From Hordeum vulgare subsp. vulgare (Eukaryota > Streptophyta > Magnoliopsida > Poales > Poaceae): DNA of 64,000 nucleotides. The stretch covers positions 576,325,169 to 576,389,168 of the forward strand of contig NC_058519.1 in the NCBI RefSeq assembly GCF_904849725.1. Direction: 5' to 3'. Positions 46,025 through 57,197 of the stretch are shown piece after piece. Under the pieces are notes generated by a model, which searched no databases, was not told where the DNA came from, and saw nothing but the letters and a program-made list of their open reading frames with translations. How positions within the stretch are numbered: the stretch's first letter is position 1; each line of letters starts with the position of its first letter. The position numbers and the translations under genes were made by a program.

Positions 46025-46144
46025 GGATGCGATCATACCAGCACTAAAGCACCGGATCCCATCAGAACTCCGAAGTTAAGCGTGCTTGGGCGAGAGTAGT
46101 ACTAGGATGGGTGACTTCGTGGGAAGTCCTCGTGTTGCATTCCC
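46025..46144 (+). rRNA. 5S rRNA
   Basis: C92T, C95G (both C box). AGCG (CATTTCCTTATT), 19 triplets. Confidence 0.96.
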
Positions 46145-46268
46145 CTTTTTAAATATATTTTTGCGCCACGTGACAAGGATGACGCGGGAGCGTGATCTAT
46201 ATGACCTCATTTCCTTATTTTTGACGATTACTGTGTGACTTTTCCCACCGCGCTTGACACCCAACGAC

Positions 46269-46325
<57 letters not shown>

Positions 46326-46361
46326 GGGCAAGCATAAGGAACAAATAGATAGTTGCATGTC

Positions 46362-46481
46362 GGATGCGATCATACCAACACTAAAGCACCGGATCCCATC
46401 AGAACTCCGAAGTTAAGCGTGCTTGGGCGAGAGTAGTACTAGGATGGGTGACCTTTTGGGAAGTCCTCGTGTTGCATTCCC
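46362..46481 (+). rRNA. 5S rRNA
   Basis: G17A, C94T, C95T (C box). AGCG, 8 triplets. Confidence 0.96.
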
Positions 46482-46665
46482 CTTTTTAAATATATTTTTG
46501 CGCCACGTGACAAGGATGACGCGGGAGCGTGATCTATATGACCTCATTTTCTTATTTTTGACGATTACTGTGTGACTTTTCCCACCGCGCTTGACACCCA
46601 ACGACTAGTAGTAGTAGTAGTAGTAGTAGGGGCAAGCATAAGGAACAAATAGATAGTTGCATGTC

Positions 46666-46785
46666 GGATGCGATCATACCAGCACTAAAGCACCGGATCC
46701 CATCAGAACTCCGAAGTTAAGCGTGCTTGGGCGAGAGTAGTACTAGGATGGGTGACCTCCTGGGAAGTCCTCGTGTTGCATTCCC
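46666..46785 (+). rRNA. 5S rRNA, first terminator broken
   Basis: Consensus gene, TTTC terminator. ACCG, 8 triplets. Confidence 0.97.
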
Positions 46786-46969
46786 CTTTCTAAATATATT
46801 TTTGCGCCACGTGACAAGGATGACGCGGGACCGTGATCTATATGACCTCATTTTCTTATTTTTGACGATTACTGTGTGACTTTTCCCACCGCGCTTGACA
46901 CCCAACGACTAGTAGTAGTAGTAGTAGTAGTAGGGGCAAGCATAAGGAACAAATAGATAGTTGCATGTC

Positions 46970-47089
46970 GGATGCGATCATACCAGCACTAAAGCACCGG
47001 ATCCCATCAGAACTCCGAAGTTAAGCGTGCTTGGGCGAGAGTAGTACTAGGATGGGTGACCTCCTGGGAAGTCCTCGTGTTGCATTCCC
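46970..47089 (+). rRNA. 5S rRNA, first terminator broken
   Basis: Consensus gene, TTTC terminator. ACCG (CCACCACGC), 21 triplets. Confidence 0.97.
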
Positions 47090-47213
47090 CTTTCTAAATA
47101 TATTTTTGCGCCACGTGACAAGGATGACGCGGGACCGTGATCTATATGACCTCATTTTCTTATTTTTGACGATTACTGTGTGACTTTTCCCACCACGCTT
47201 GACACCCAACGAC

Positions 47214-47276
47214 TAGTAGTAGTAGTAGTAGTAGTAGTAGTACTAGTAGTAGTAGTAGTAGTAGTAGTACTAGTAG
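47214..47276 (+). repeat. TAG tract, 21 triplets
   Basis: Two TAC interruptions. Confidence 0.93.
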
Positions 47277-47312
47277 GGGCAAGCATAAGGAACAAATAGA
47301 TAGTTGCATGTC

Positions 47313-47432
47313 GGATGCGATCATACCAGCACTAAAGCACCGGATCCCATCAGAACTCCGAAGTTAAGCGTGCTTGGGCGATGGTAGTACTAGGATGGGT
47401 GACCTCCTAGGAAGTCCTCGTGTTGCATTCCC
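47313..47432 (+). rRNA. 5S rRNA
   Basis: G70T, A71G (IE), G97A (C box). ACCG, 27 triplets. Confidence 0.96.
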
Positions 47433-47556
47433 CTTTTTAAATATATTTTTGCGCCACGTGACAAGGATGACGCGGGACCGTGATCTATATGACCTCATTT
47501 TCTTATTTTTGACGATTACTGTGTGACTTTTCCCACCGCGCTTGACACCCAACGAC

Positions 47557-47621
<65 letters not shown>

Positions 47622-47637
47622 CTAGTAGTACTAGTAG
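47557..47637 (+). repeat. TAG tract, 27 triplets
   Basis: Two TAC interruptions at the 3' end, like 45917. Confidence 0.93.
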
Positions 47638-47673
47638 GGGCAAGCATAAGGAACAAATAGATAGTTGCATGTC

Positions 47674-47792
47674 GGATCGATCATACCAGCACTAAAGCAC
47701 CGGATCCCATCAGAACTCCGAAGTTAAGCGTGCTTGGGCGAGAGTAGTACTAGGATGGGTGACCTCCTGGGAAGTCCTCGTGTTGCATTCCC
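47674..47792 (+). rRNA. 5S rRNA, 1-nt deletion in helix I
   Basis: 119 nt: starts GGATCGATC, one base lost near position 5, which disturbs the terminal helix. Internal boxes match consensus. AGCG, 21 triplets. Confidence 0.95.
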
Positions 47793-47916
47793 CTTTTTAA
47801 ATATATTTTTGCGCCACGTGACAAGGATGACGCGGGAGCGTGATCTATATGACCTCATTTTCTTATTTTTGACGATTACTGTGTGACTTTTCCCACCGCG
47901 CTTGACACCCAATGAC

Positions 47917-47979
<63 letters not shown>
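47917..47979 (+). repeat. TAG microsatellite, 21 triplets
   Basis: Pure tract; preceded by CCAATGAC instead of CCAACGAC. Confidence 0.93.
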
Positions 47980-48015
47980 GGGCAAGCATAAGGAACAAAT
48001 AGATAGTTGCATGTC

Positions 48016-48135
48016 GGATGCGATCATACCAACACTAAAGCACCGGATCCCATCAGAACTCCGAAGTTAAGCGTGCTTGGGCGAGAGTAGTACTAGGATG
48101 GGTGACCTTTTGGGAAGTCCTCGTGTTGCATTCCC
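48016..48135 (+). rRNA. 5S rRNA
   Basis: G17A, C94T, C95T, as 46362. AGCG, 12 triplets. Confidence 0.96.
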
Positions 48136-48259
48136 CTTTTTAAATATATTTTTGCGCCACGTGACAAGGATGACGCGGGAGCGTGATCTATATGACCTCA
48201 TTTTCTTATTTTTGACGATTACTGTGTGACTTTTCCCACCGCGCTTGACACCCAACGAC

Positions 48260-48295
<36 letters not shown>

Positions 48296-48331
48296 GGGCA
48301 AGCATAAGGAACAAATAGATAGTTGCATGTC

Positions 48332-48451
48332 GGATGCGATCATACCAGCACTAAAGCACCGGATCCCATCAGAACTCCGAAGTTAAGCGTGCTTGGGCGA
48401 GAGTAGTACTAGGATGGGTGACCTCCTGGGAAGTCCTCGTGTTGCATTCCC
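48332..48451 (+). rRNA. 5S rRNA, first terminator broken
   Basis: Consensus gene, TTTC terminator. ACCG (CCACCACGC), 24 triplets. Confidence 0.97.
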
Positions 48452-48575
48452 CTTTCTAAATATATTTTTGCGCCACGTGACAAGGATGACGCGGGACCGT
48501 GATCTATATGACCTCATTTTCTTATTTTTGACGATTACTGTGTGACTTTTCCCACCACGCTTGACACCCAACGAC

Positions 48576-48640
<65 letters not shown>

Positions 48641-48647
48641 CTAGTAG
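48576..48647 (+). repeat. TAG tract, 24 triplets
   Basis: Pure except for one TAC near the 3' end. Confidence 0.93.
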
Positions 48648-48683
48648 GGGCAAGCATAAGGAACAAATAGATAGTTGCATGTC

Positions 48684-48803
48684 GGATGCGATCATACCAG
48701 CACTAAAGCACCGGATCACATCAGAACTCCGAAGTTAAGCGTGCTTGGGCGAGAGTAGTACTAGGATGGGTGACCTCCTAGGAAGTCCTCGTGTTGCATT
48801 CCC
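48684..48803 (+). rRNA. 5S rRNA
   Basis: C35A, G97A. ACCG, 12 triplets. Confidence 0.96.
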
Positions 48804-48927
48804 CTTTTTAAATATATTTTTGCGCCACGTGACAAGGATGACGCGGGACCGTGATCTATATGACCTCATTTTCTTATTTTTGACGATTACTGTGTGACTT
48901 TTCCCACCGCGCTTGACACCCAACGAC

Positions 48928-48963
<36 letters not shown>

Positions 48964-48999
48964 GGGCAAGCATAAGGAACAAATAGATAGTTGCATGTC

Positions 49000-49119
49000 G
49001 GATGCGATCATACCAGCACTAAAGCACCGGATCCCATCAGAACTTCAAAGTTAAGCGTGCTTGGGCGAGAGTAGTACTAGGATGGGTGACCTCCTGGGAA
49101 GTCCTCGTGTTGCATTCCC
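49000..49119 (+). rRNA. 5S rRNA
   Basis: C46T, G48A. AGCG with CTTACTTTTG, 7 triplets. Confidence 0.97.
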
Positions 49120-49300
49120 CTTTTTAAATATATTTTTGCGCCACGTGACAAGGATGACGCGGGAGCGTGATCTATATGACCTCATTTTCTTACTTTTGAC
49201 GATTACTGTGTGACTTTTCCCACCGCGCTTGACACCCAACGACTAGTAGTAGTAGTAGTAGTAGGGGCAAGCATAAGGAACAAATAGATAGTTGCATGTC

Positions 49301-49420
49301 GGATGCGATCATACCAACACTAAAGCACCGGATCTCATCAGAACTCCGAAGTTAAGCGTGCTTGGGCGAGAGTAGTACTAGGATGGGTGACCTCTTGGGA
49401 AGTCCTCGTGTTGCATTCCC
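49301..49420 (+). rRNA. 5S rRNA
   Basis: G17A, C35T, C95T (C box). AGCG, 7 triplets. Confidence 0.96.
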
Positions 49421-49601
49421 CTTTTTAAATATATTTTTGCGCCACGTGACAAGGATGACGCGGGAGCGTGATCTATATGACCTCATTTTCTTATTTTTGA
49501 CGATTACTGTGTGACTTTTCCCACCGCGCTTGACACCCAACGACTAGTAGTAGTAGTAGTAGTAGGGGCAAGCATAAGGAACAAATAGATAGTTGCATGT
49601 C

Positions 49602-49721
49602 GGATGCGATCATACCAGCACTAAAGCACCGGATCCCATCAGAACTCCGAAGTTAAGCGTGCTTGGGCGAGAGTAGTACTAGGATGGGTGACCTCCTGGG
49701 AAGTCCTCGTGTTGCATTCCC
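49602..49721 (+). rRNA. 5S rRNA, first terminator broken
   Basis: Consensus gene, TTTC terminator. ACCG with GCACCACG and ATTAATGTG; 43 triplets with the 33-bp second-order repeat. Confidence 0.97.
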
Positions 49722-49845
49722 CTTTCTAAATATATTTTTGCACCACGTGACAAGGATGACGCGGGACCGTGATCTATATGACCTCATTTTCTTATTTTTG
49801 ACGATTAATGTGTGACTTTTCCCACCACGCTTGACACCCAACGAC

Positions 49846-49895
<50 letters not shown>

Positions 49896-49974
49896 GTAGT
49901 ACTAGTAGTAGTAGTAGTATTAGTAGTAGTAGTACTAGTAGTAGTAGTAGTATTAGTAGTAGTAGTACTAGTAG
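49846..49974 (+). repeat. Second-order TAG tract: 33-bp repeat inside a microsatellite
   Basis: 129 bp, 43 triplets. A block of 11 triplets (TAT, four TAG, TAC, five TAG) starts at 49885, 49918 and 49951, the last copy cut short by the end of the tract. Slippage or recombination has amplified a 33-bp block rather than the triplet. Confidence 0.95.
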
Positions 49975-50010
49975 GGGCAAGCATAACGAACAAATAGATA
50001 GTTGCATGTC

Positions 50011-50130
50011 GGATGCGATCATACCAGCACTAAAGCATCGGATCCCATCAGAACTCCGAAGTTAAGCGTGCTTGGGCGAGAGTAGTACTAGGATGGGTGA
50101 CCTCCTGGGAAGTCCTCGTGTTGCATTCCC
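50011..50130 (+). rRNA. 5S rRNA
   Basis: C28T; upstream ATAACGAAC. ACCG, 16 triplets. Confidence 0.97.
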
Positions 50131-50254
50131 CTTTTTAAATATATTTTTGCGCCACGTGACAAGGATGACGCGGGACCGTGATCTATATGACCTCATTTTC
50201 TTATTTTTGACGATTACTGTGTGACTTTTCCCACCGCGCTTGACACCCAACGAC

Positions 50255-50302
<48 letters not shown>

Positions 50303-50338
50303 GGGCAAGCATAAGGAACAAATAGATAGTTGCATGTC

Positions 50339-50458
50339 GGATGCGATCATACCAACACTAAAGCACCGGATCCCATCAGAACTCCGAAGTTAAGCGTGCT
50401 TGGGCGAGAGTAGTACTAGGATGGGTGACCTCGTGTGATGTCCTCGTGTTGCATTCCC
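50339..50458 (+). rRNA. 5S rRNA, G17A/G98T/A101T haplotype
   Basis: Full trio plus C95G (C box). AGCG, 8 triplets. Confidence 0.96.
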
Positions 50459-50642
50459 CTTTTTAAATATATTTTTGCGCCACGTGACAAGGATGACGCG
50501 GGAGCGTGATCTATATGACCTCATTTTCTTATTTTTGACGATTACTGTGTGACTTTTTCCACCGCGCTTGACACCCAACGACTAGTAGTAGTAGTAGTAG
50601 TAGTAGGGGCAAGCATAAGGAACAAATAGATAGTTGCATGTT

Positions 50643-50762
50643 GGATGCGATCATACCAGCACTAAAGCACCGGATCCCATCAGAACTCCGAAGTTAAGCG
50701 TGCTTGGGCGAGAGTAGTACTAGGATGGGTGACCTCCTGGGAAGTCCTCGTGTTGCATTCCC
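50643..50762 (+). rRNA. 5S rRNA
   Basis: Consensus gene, T at -1. ACCG (ATTACAGTG), 11 triplets. Confidence 0.96.
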
Positions 50763-50886
50763 CTTTTTAAATATATTTTTGCGCCACGTGACAAGGATGA
50801 CGCGGGACCGTGATCTATATGACCTCATTTTCTTATTTTTGACGATTACAGTGTGACTTTTCCCACCGCGCTTGACACCCAACGAC

Positions 50887-50919
<33 letters not shown>

Positions 50920-50955
50920 GGGCAAGCATAAGGAACAAATAGATAGTTGCATGTC

Positions 50956-51075
50956 GGATGCGATCATACCAACACTAAAGCACCGGATCCCATCAGAACT
51001 CCGAAGTTAAGCGTGCTTGGGCGAGAGTAGTACTAGGATGGGTGACCTCCTGTGATGTCCTCGTGTTGCATTCCC
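50956..51075 (+). rRNA. 5S rRNA, G17A/G98T/A101T haplotype
   Basis: Full trio. AGCG, 13 triplets. Confidence 0.96.
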
Positions 51076-51199
51076 CTTTTTAAATATATTTTTGCGCCAC
51101 GTGACAAGGATGACGCGGGAGCGTGATCTATATGACCTCATTTTCTTATTTTTGACGATTACTGTGTGACTTTTCCCACCGCGCTTGACACCCAACGAC

Positions 51200-51238
<39 letters not shown>

Positions 51239-51274
51239 GGGCAAGCATAAGGAACAAATAGATAGTTGCATGTC

Positions 51275-51394
51275 GGATGCGATCATACCAGCATTAAAGC
51301 ACCGGATCCCATCAGAACTCCGAAGTTAAGCGTGCTTGGGCGAGAGTAGTACTAGGATGGGTGACCTCCTGGGAAGTCCTCGTGTTGCATTCCC
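51275..51394 (+). rRNA. 5S rRNA
   Basis: C20T. ACCG, 7 triplets. Confidence 0.97.
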
Positions 51395-51575
51395 CTTTTT
51401 AAATATATTTTTGCGCCACGTGACAAGGATGACGCGGGACCGTGATCTATATGACCTCATTTTCTTATTTTTGACGATTACTGTGTGACTTTTCCCACCG
51501 CGCTTGACACCCAACGACTAGTAGTAGTAGTAGTAGTAGGGGCAAGCATAAGGAACAAATAGATAGTTGCATGTT

Positions 51576-51695
51576 GGATGCGATCATACCAACACCAATG
51601 CACTGGATCCCATCAGAACTCCGAAGTTAAGCGTGCTTGGGCGAGAGTAGTACTAGGATGGGTGACCTCCTGGGAAGTCCTTGTGTTGCATTCCC
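51576..51695 (+). rRNA. 5S rRNA, divergent copy
   Basis: G17A, T21C, A24T, C29T, C107T; T at -1. Among the most diverged full-length copies; the internal boxes are intact. AGCG with AAATATGTTT, 13 triplets. Confidence 0.96.
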
Positions 51696-51819
51696 CTTTT
51701 TAAATATGTTTTTGCGCCACGTGACAAGGATGACGCGGGAGCGTGATCTATATGACCTCATTTTCTTATTTTTGACGATTACTGTGTGACTTTTCCCACC
51801 GCGCTTGACACCCAACGAC

Positions 51820-51856
<37 letters not shown>

Positions 51857-51894
51857 TGGGGCAAGCATAAAGAACAAATAGATAGTTGCATGTC

Positions 51895-52014
51895 GGGTGC
51901 GATCATACCAGCACTAAAGCACCGGATCCCATCAGAACTCCGAAGTTAAGCGTGCTTGGGCGAGAGTAGTACTAGGATGGGTGACCTCCTGGGAAGTCCT
52001 CGTGTTGCATTCCC
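51895..52014 (+). rRNA. 5S rRNA
   Basis: A3G; upstream ATAAAGAAC. ACCG with TTTTTATATAT, CTATTTGACC and ATTACAGTG, 17 triplets. Confidence 0.96.
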
Positions 52015-52138
52015 CTTTTTATATATATTTTTGCGCCACGTGACAAGGATGACGCGGGACCGTGATCTATTTGACCTCATTTTCTTATTTTTGACGATTA
52101 CAGTGTGACTTTTCCCACCGCGCTTGACACCCAACGAC

Positions 52139-52189
<51 letters not shown>

Positions 52190-52225
52190 GGGCAAGCATA
52201 AGGAACAAATAGATAGTTGCATGTC

Positions 52226-52345
52226 GGATGCGATCATACCAGCATTAAAGCACCGGATCCCATCAGAACTCCGAAGTTAAGCGTGCTTGGGCGAGAGTAG
52301 TACTAGGATGGGTGACCTCCTGGGAAGTCCTCGTGTTGCATTCCC
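52226..52345 (+). rRNA. 5S rRNA
   Basis: C20T, duplicate of 51275. ACCG, 7 triplets. Confidence 0.97.
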
Positions 52346-52526
52346 CTTTTTAAATATATTTTTGCGCCACGTGACAAGGATGACGCGGGACCGTGATCTA
52401 TATGACCTCATTTTCTTATTTTTGACGATTACTGTGTGACTTTTCCCACCGCGCTTGACACCCAACGACTAGTAGTAGTAGTAGTAGTAGGGGCAAGCAT
52501 AAGGAACAAATAGATAGTTGCATGTT

Positions 52527-52646
52527 GGATGCGATCATACCAACACCAATGCACTGGATCCCATCAGAACTCCGAAGTTAAGCGTGCTTGGGCGAGAGTA
52601 GTACTAGGATGGGTGACCTCCTGGGAAGTCCTTGTGTTGCATTCCC
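52527..52646 (+). rRNA. 5S rRNA, divergent copy
   Basis: Same five changes and T at -1 as 51576. AGCG, 13 triplets. Confidence 0.96.
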
Positions 52647-52770
52647 CTTTTTAAATATGTTTTTGCGCCACGTGACAAGGATGACGCGGGAGCGTGATCT
52701 ATATGACCTCATTTTCTTATTTTTGACGATTACTGTGTGACTTTTCCCACCGCGCTTGACACCCAACGAC

Positions 52771-52807
<37 letters not shown>

Positions 52808-52845
52808 TGGGGCAAGCATAAAGAACAAATAGATAGTTGCATGTC

Positions 52846-52965
52846 GGGTGCGATCATACCAGCACTAAAGCACCGGATCCCATCAGAACTCCGAAGTTAA
52901 GCGTGCTTGGGCGAGAGTAGTACTAGGATGGGTGACCTCCTGGGAAGTCCTCGTGTTGCATTCCC
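52846..52965 (+). rRNA. 5S rRNA
   Basis: A3G, duplicate of 51895. ACCG, 14 triplets. Confidence 0.96.
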
Positions 52966-53089
52966 CTTTTTATATATATTTTTGCGCCACGTGACAAGGA
53001 TGACGCGGGACCGTGATCTATTTGACCTCATTTTCTTATTTTTGACGATTACAGTGTGACTTTTCCCACCGCGCTTGACACCCAACGAC

Positions 53090-53131
<42 letters not shown>

Positions 53132-53167
53132 GGGCAAGCATAAGGAACAAATAGATAGTTGCATGTC

Positions 53168-53287
53168 GGATGCGATCATACCTGCACTAAAGCACCGGAT
53201 CCCATCAGAACTCCGAAGTTAAGCATGCTTGGGCGAGAGAAGTACTAGGATGGGTGACCTCCTGGGAAGTCCTCGTGTTGCATTCCC
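53168..53287 (+). rRNA. 5S rRNA
   Basis: A16T, G58A (A box), T73A. AGCG, 21 triplets. Confidence 0.96.
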
Positions 53288-53411
53288 CTTTTTAAATATA
53301 TTTTTGCGCCACGTGACAAGGATGACGCGGGAGCGTGATCTATATGACCTCATTTTCTTATTTTTGACGATTACTGTGTGACTTTTCCCACCGCGCTTGA
53401 CACCCAACGAC

Positions 53412-53474
<63 letters not shown>
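53412..53474 (+). repeat. TAG microsatellite, 21 triplets
   Basis: Pure tract; the next gene has an altered upstream element (GGATAGTAGCATG). Confidence 0.93.
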
Positions 53475-53510
53475 GGGCAAGCATAAGGAACAAATGGATA
53501 GTAGCATGTC

Positions 53511-53630
53511 GGATGCGATCATACCAGCACTAAAGCACCGGATCCCATCAGAACTACGAAGTTAAGCGTGCTTGGGCGAGAGTAGTACTAGGATGGGTGA
53601 CCTCCTGGGAAGTCCTTGTGTTGCATTCCC
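53511..53630 (+). rRNA. 5S rRNA
   Basis: C46A, C107T; upstream GGATAGTAGCATG. AGCG, 13 triplets. Confidence 0.96.
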
Positions 53631-53754
53631 CTTTTTAAATATATTTTTGCGCCACGTGACAAGGATGACGCGGGAGCGTGATCTATATGACCTCATTTTC
53701 TTATTTTTGACGATTACTGTGTGACTTTTCCCACCGCGCTTGACACCCAACGAC

Positions 53755-53793
<39 letters not shown>

Positions 53794-53829
53794 GGGCAAG
53801 CATAAGGAACAAATAGATAGTTGCATGTC

Positions 53830-53949
53830 GGATGTGATCATACCAGCACTAAAGCACCGGATCCCATCAGAACTTCGAAGTTAAGCGTGCTTGGGCGAGA
53901 GTAGTACTAGGATGGATGACCTCCTGGGAAGTCCTCGTGTTGCATTCCC
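53830..53949 (+). rRNA. 5S rRNA
   Basis: C6T, C46T, G87A (C box). AGCG, 13 triplets with one TAT. Confidence 0.96.
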
Positions 53950-54148
53950 CTTTTTAAATATATTTTTGCGCCACGTGACAAGGATGACGCGGGAGCGTGA
54001 TCTATATGACCTCATTTTCTTATTTTTGACGATTACTGTGTGACTTTTCCCACCGCGCTTGACACCCAACGACTAGTAGTAGTATTAGTAGTAGTAGTAG
54101 TAGTAGTAGTAGGGGCAAGCATAAGGAACAACTAGATAGTTGCATGTC

Positions 54149-54268
54149 GGATGCGATCATACCAGCACTAAAGCACCGGATCCCATCAGAACTCCGAAGT
54201 TAAGCGTGCTTGGGCGAGAGTAGTACTAGGATGGGTGACCTCCTGGGAAGTCCTCGTGTTGCATTCCC
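54149..54268 (+). rRNA. 5S rRNA
   Basis: Consensus. ACCG (TTATTGTTGAC, GTGAGTTTTCCC), 6 triplets. Confidence 0.97.
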
Positions 54269-54446
54269 CTTTTTAAATATATTTTTGCGCCACGTGACAA
54301 GGATGACGCGGGACCGTGATCTATATGACCTCATTTTCTTATTGTTGACGATTACTGTGTGAGTTTTCCCACCACGCTTGACACCCAACGACTAGTAGTA
54401 GTAGTAGTAGGGGCAAGCATAAGGAACAAATAGATAGTTGCATGTC

Positions 54447-54566
54447 GGATGCGATCATACCAGCACTAAAGCACCGGATCCCATCAGAACTCCGAAGTTA
54501 AGCGTGCTTGGGCGAGAGTAGTACTAGGATGGGTGACCTCCTGGGAAGTCCTCGTGTTGCATTCCC
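54447..54566 (+). rRNA. 5S rRNA
   Basis: Consensus. AGCG, 7 triplets. Confidence 0.97.
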
Positions 54567-54747
54567 CTTTTTAAATATATTTTTGCGCCACGTGACAAGG
54601 ATGACGCGGGAGCGTGATCTATATGACCTCATTTTCTTATTTTTGACGATTACTGTGTGACTTTTCCCACCGCGCTTGACACCCAACGACTAGTAGTAGT
54701 AGTAGTAGTAGGGGCAAGCATAAGGAACAAATAGATAGTTGGATGTC

Positions 54748-54867
54748 GGATGCGATCATACCAGCACTAAAGCATCGTATCCCATCAGAACTCCGAAGTT
54801 AAGCGTGCTTGGGCGAGAGTAGTACTAGGATGGGTGACCTCCTGGGAAGTCCTCGTGTTGCATTCCC
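54748..54867 (+). rRNA. 5S rRNA
   Basis: C28T, G31T; upstream TTGGATGTC. ACCG, 6 triplets. Confidence 0.96.
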
Positions 54868-55045
54868 CTTTTTAAATATATTTTTGCGCCACGTGACAAG
54901 GATGACGCGGGACCGTGATCTATATGACCTCATTTTCTTATTTTTGACGATTACTGTGTGACTTTTCCCACCGCGCTTGACACCCAACGACTAGTAGTAG
55001 TAGTAGTAGGGGCAAGCATAAGGAACAAATAGATAGTTGGATGTC

Positions 55046-55165
55046 GGATGCGATCATACGAGCACTAAAGCACCGGATCCCATCAGAACTCCGAAGTTAA
55101 GCGTGCTTGGGCGAGAGTAGTACTAGGATGGGTGACCTCCTGGGAAGTGCTCGTGTTGCATTCCC
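55046..55165 (+). rRNA. 5S rRNA
   Basis: C15G, C104G; upstream TTGGATGTC. ACCG (GACGAATAC), 8 triplets. Confidence 0.96.
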
Positions 55166-55349
55166 CTTTTTAAATATATTTTTGCGCCACGTGACAAGGA
55201 TGACGCGGGACCGTGATCTATATGACCTCATTTTCTTATTTTTGACGAATACTGTGTGACTTTTCCCACCGCGCTTGACACGCAACGACTAGTAGTAGTA
55301 GTAGTAGTAGTAGGGGCAAGCATAAGAAACAAATAGATAGTTGCATGTC

Positions 55350-55469
55350 GGATGCGATCATACCAGCACTAAAGCACCGGATCCTATCAGAACTCCGAAG
55401 TTAAGCGTGCTTGGGCGAGAGTAGTACTAGGATGGGTGACCTCCTGGGAAGTCCTCGTGTTGCATTCCC
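55350..55469 (+). rRNA. 5S rRNA
   Basis: C36T; upstream ATAAGAAAC. AGCG, 6 triplets. Confidence 0.97.
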
Positions 55470-55647
55470 CTTTTTAAATATATTTTTGCGCCACGTGACA
55501 AGGATGACGCGGGAGCGTGATCTATATGACCTCATTTTCTTATTTTTGACGATTACTGTGTGACTTTTCCCACCGCGCTTGACACCCAACGACTAGTAGT
55601 AGTAGTAGTAGGGGCAAGCATAAGGAACAAATAGATAGTTGCATGTC

Positions 55648-55767
55648 GGATGCGATCATACCAGCACTAAAGCACCGGATCCCATCAGAACTTCGAAGTT
55701 AAGCGTGCTTGGGCGAGAGTAGTACTAGGATGGGTGACCTCCTGGGAAGTCCTCGTGGTGCATTCCC
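55648..55767 (+). rRNA. 5S rRNA
   Basis: C46T, T111G (helix I). ACCG, 11 triplets. Confidence 0.96.
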
Positions 55768-55891
55768 CTTTTTAAATATATTTTTGCGCCACGTGACAAG
55801 GATGACGCGGGACCGTGATCTATATGACCTCATTTTCTTATTTTTGACGATTACTGTGTGACTTTTCCCACCGCGCTTGACACCCAACGAC

Positions 55892-55924
<33 letters not shown>

Positions 55925-55960
55925 GGGCAAGCATAAGGAACAAATAGATAGTTGCATGTC

Positions 55961-56080
55961 GGATGCGATCATACCAGCACTAAAGCACCGGATCCCATCA
56001 GAACTCCGAAGTTAAGCGTGCTTGGGCGAGAGTAGTACTTGGATGGGTGACCTCCTGTGATGTCCTCGTGTTGCATTCCC
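55961..56080 (+). rRNA. 5S rRNA
   Basis: A80T (C box), G98T, A101T, without G17A: a partial form of the trio haplotype. AGCG, 17 triplets, then GGAGCAAGC. Confidence 0.96.
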
Positions 56081-56204
56081 CTTTTTAAATATATTTTTGC
56101 GCCACGTGACAAGGATGACGCGGGAGCGTGATCTATATGACCTCATTTTCTTATTTTTGACGATTACTGTGTGACTTTTACCACCGCGCTTGACACCCAA
56201 CGAC

Positions 56205-56255
<51 letters not shown>

Positions 56256-56291
56256 GAGCAAGCATAAGGAACAAATAGATAGTTGCATGTT

Positions 56292-56411
56292 GGATGCGAT
56301 CATACCAGCACTAAAGCACCGGATCCCATCAGAACTGCGAAGTTAAGCGTGCTTGTGCGAGAGTAGTACTAGGATGGGTGACCTCCTGGGAAGTCCTCGT
56401 GTTGCATTCCC
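56292..56411 (+). rRNA. 5S rRNA
   Basis: C46G, G65T; T at -1. AGCG with TTTTGGCG, 14 triplets. Confidence 0.96.
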
Positions 56412-56535
56412 CTTTTTAAATATATTTTGGCGCCACGTGACAAGGATGACGCGGGAGCGTGATCTATATGACCTCATTTTCTTATTTTTGACGATTACTG
56501 TGTGACTTTTCCCACCGCGCTTGACACCCAACGAC

Positions 56536-56577
<42 letters not shown>

Positions 56578-56613
56578 GGGCAAGCATAAGGAACAAATAG
56601 ATAGTTGCATGTC

Positions 56614-56733
56614 GGATGCGATCAAAGCAGCACTAAAGCACCGGATCCCATCAGAAGTCCGAAGTTAAGCGTGCTTGGGCCAGAGTAGTACTAGGATGGG
56701 TGACCTCCTGGGAAGTCCTCGTGGTGCATTCCC
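56614..56733 (+). rRNA. 5S rRNA, divergent copy
   Basis: T12A, C14G, C44G, G68C (IE), T111G. AGCG spacer with no TAG tract (AACGAGGGGCAAGC). Confidence 0.95.
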
Positions 56734-56893
56734 CTTTTTAAATATATTTTTGCGCCACGTGACAAGGATGACGCGGGAGCGTGATCTATATGACCTCATT
56801 TTCTTATTTTTGACGATTACTGTGTGACTTTTCCCACCGCGCTTGACACCCAACGAGGGGCAAGCATAAGGAACAAATAGATAGTTGCATGTC

Positions 56894-57013
56894 GGATGCG
56901 ATCATACCAGCACTAAAGCACCGGATCCCATCAGAACTCCGAAGTTAAGCGTGCTTGGGCGAGAGTAGTACTAGGATGGGTGACCTCCTGGGAAGTCCTC
57001 GTGTTGCATTCCC
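56894..57013 (+). rRNA. 5S rRNA
   Basis: Consensus; shortest unit spacing upstream (280 bp). AGCG, 8 triplets with TATGAG. Confidence 0.97.
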
Positions 57014-57197
57014 CTTTTTAAATATATTTTTGCGCCACGTGACAAGGATGACGCGGGAGCGTGATCTATATGACCTCATTTTCTTATTTTTGACGATTAC
57101 TGTGTGACTTTTCCCACCGCGCTTGACACCCAACGACTAGTAGTAGTATGAGTAGTAGTAGGGGCAAGCATAAGGAAGAAATAGATAGTTGCATGTC

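Larger units (their letters stand above)
44036..50338 (+). repeat. Diverged four- to five-unit higher-order repeat
   Basis: A recurring order is seen: a TTAC-type or C95-variant unit, a G17A unit with C95T (sometimes C94T), one or two units with terminator TTTC and a long TAG tract, then a G97A unit. It appears as 44036-45002, 46025-47313, 47674-48684 and 49000-50011. A tighter two-unit duplication sits inside: 44641/45002 and 45315/45673 (674 and 671 bp apart). Confidence 0.75.
51275..53167 (+). repeat. 951-bp tandem duplication (three units)
   Basis: Genes 51275, 51576, 51895 recur at 52226, 52527, 52846 with C20T, then G17A+T21C+A24T+C29T+C107T, then A3G. TAG counts 7, 13, 17 versus 7, 13, 14. 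Confidence 0.93.
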
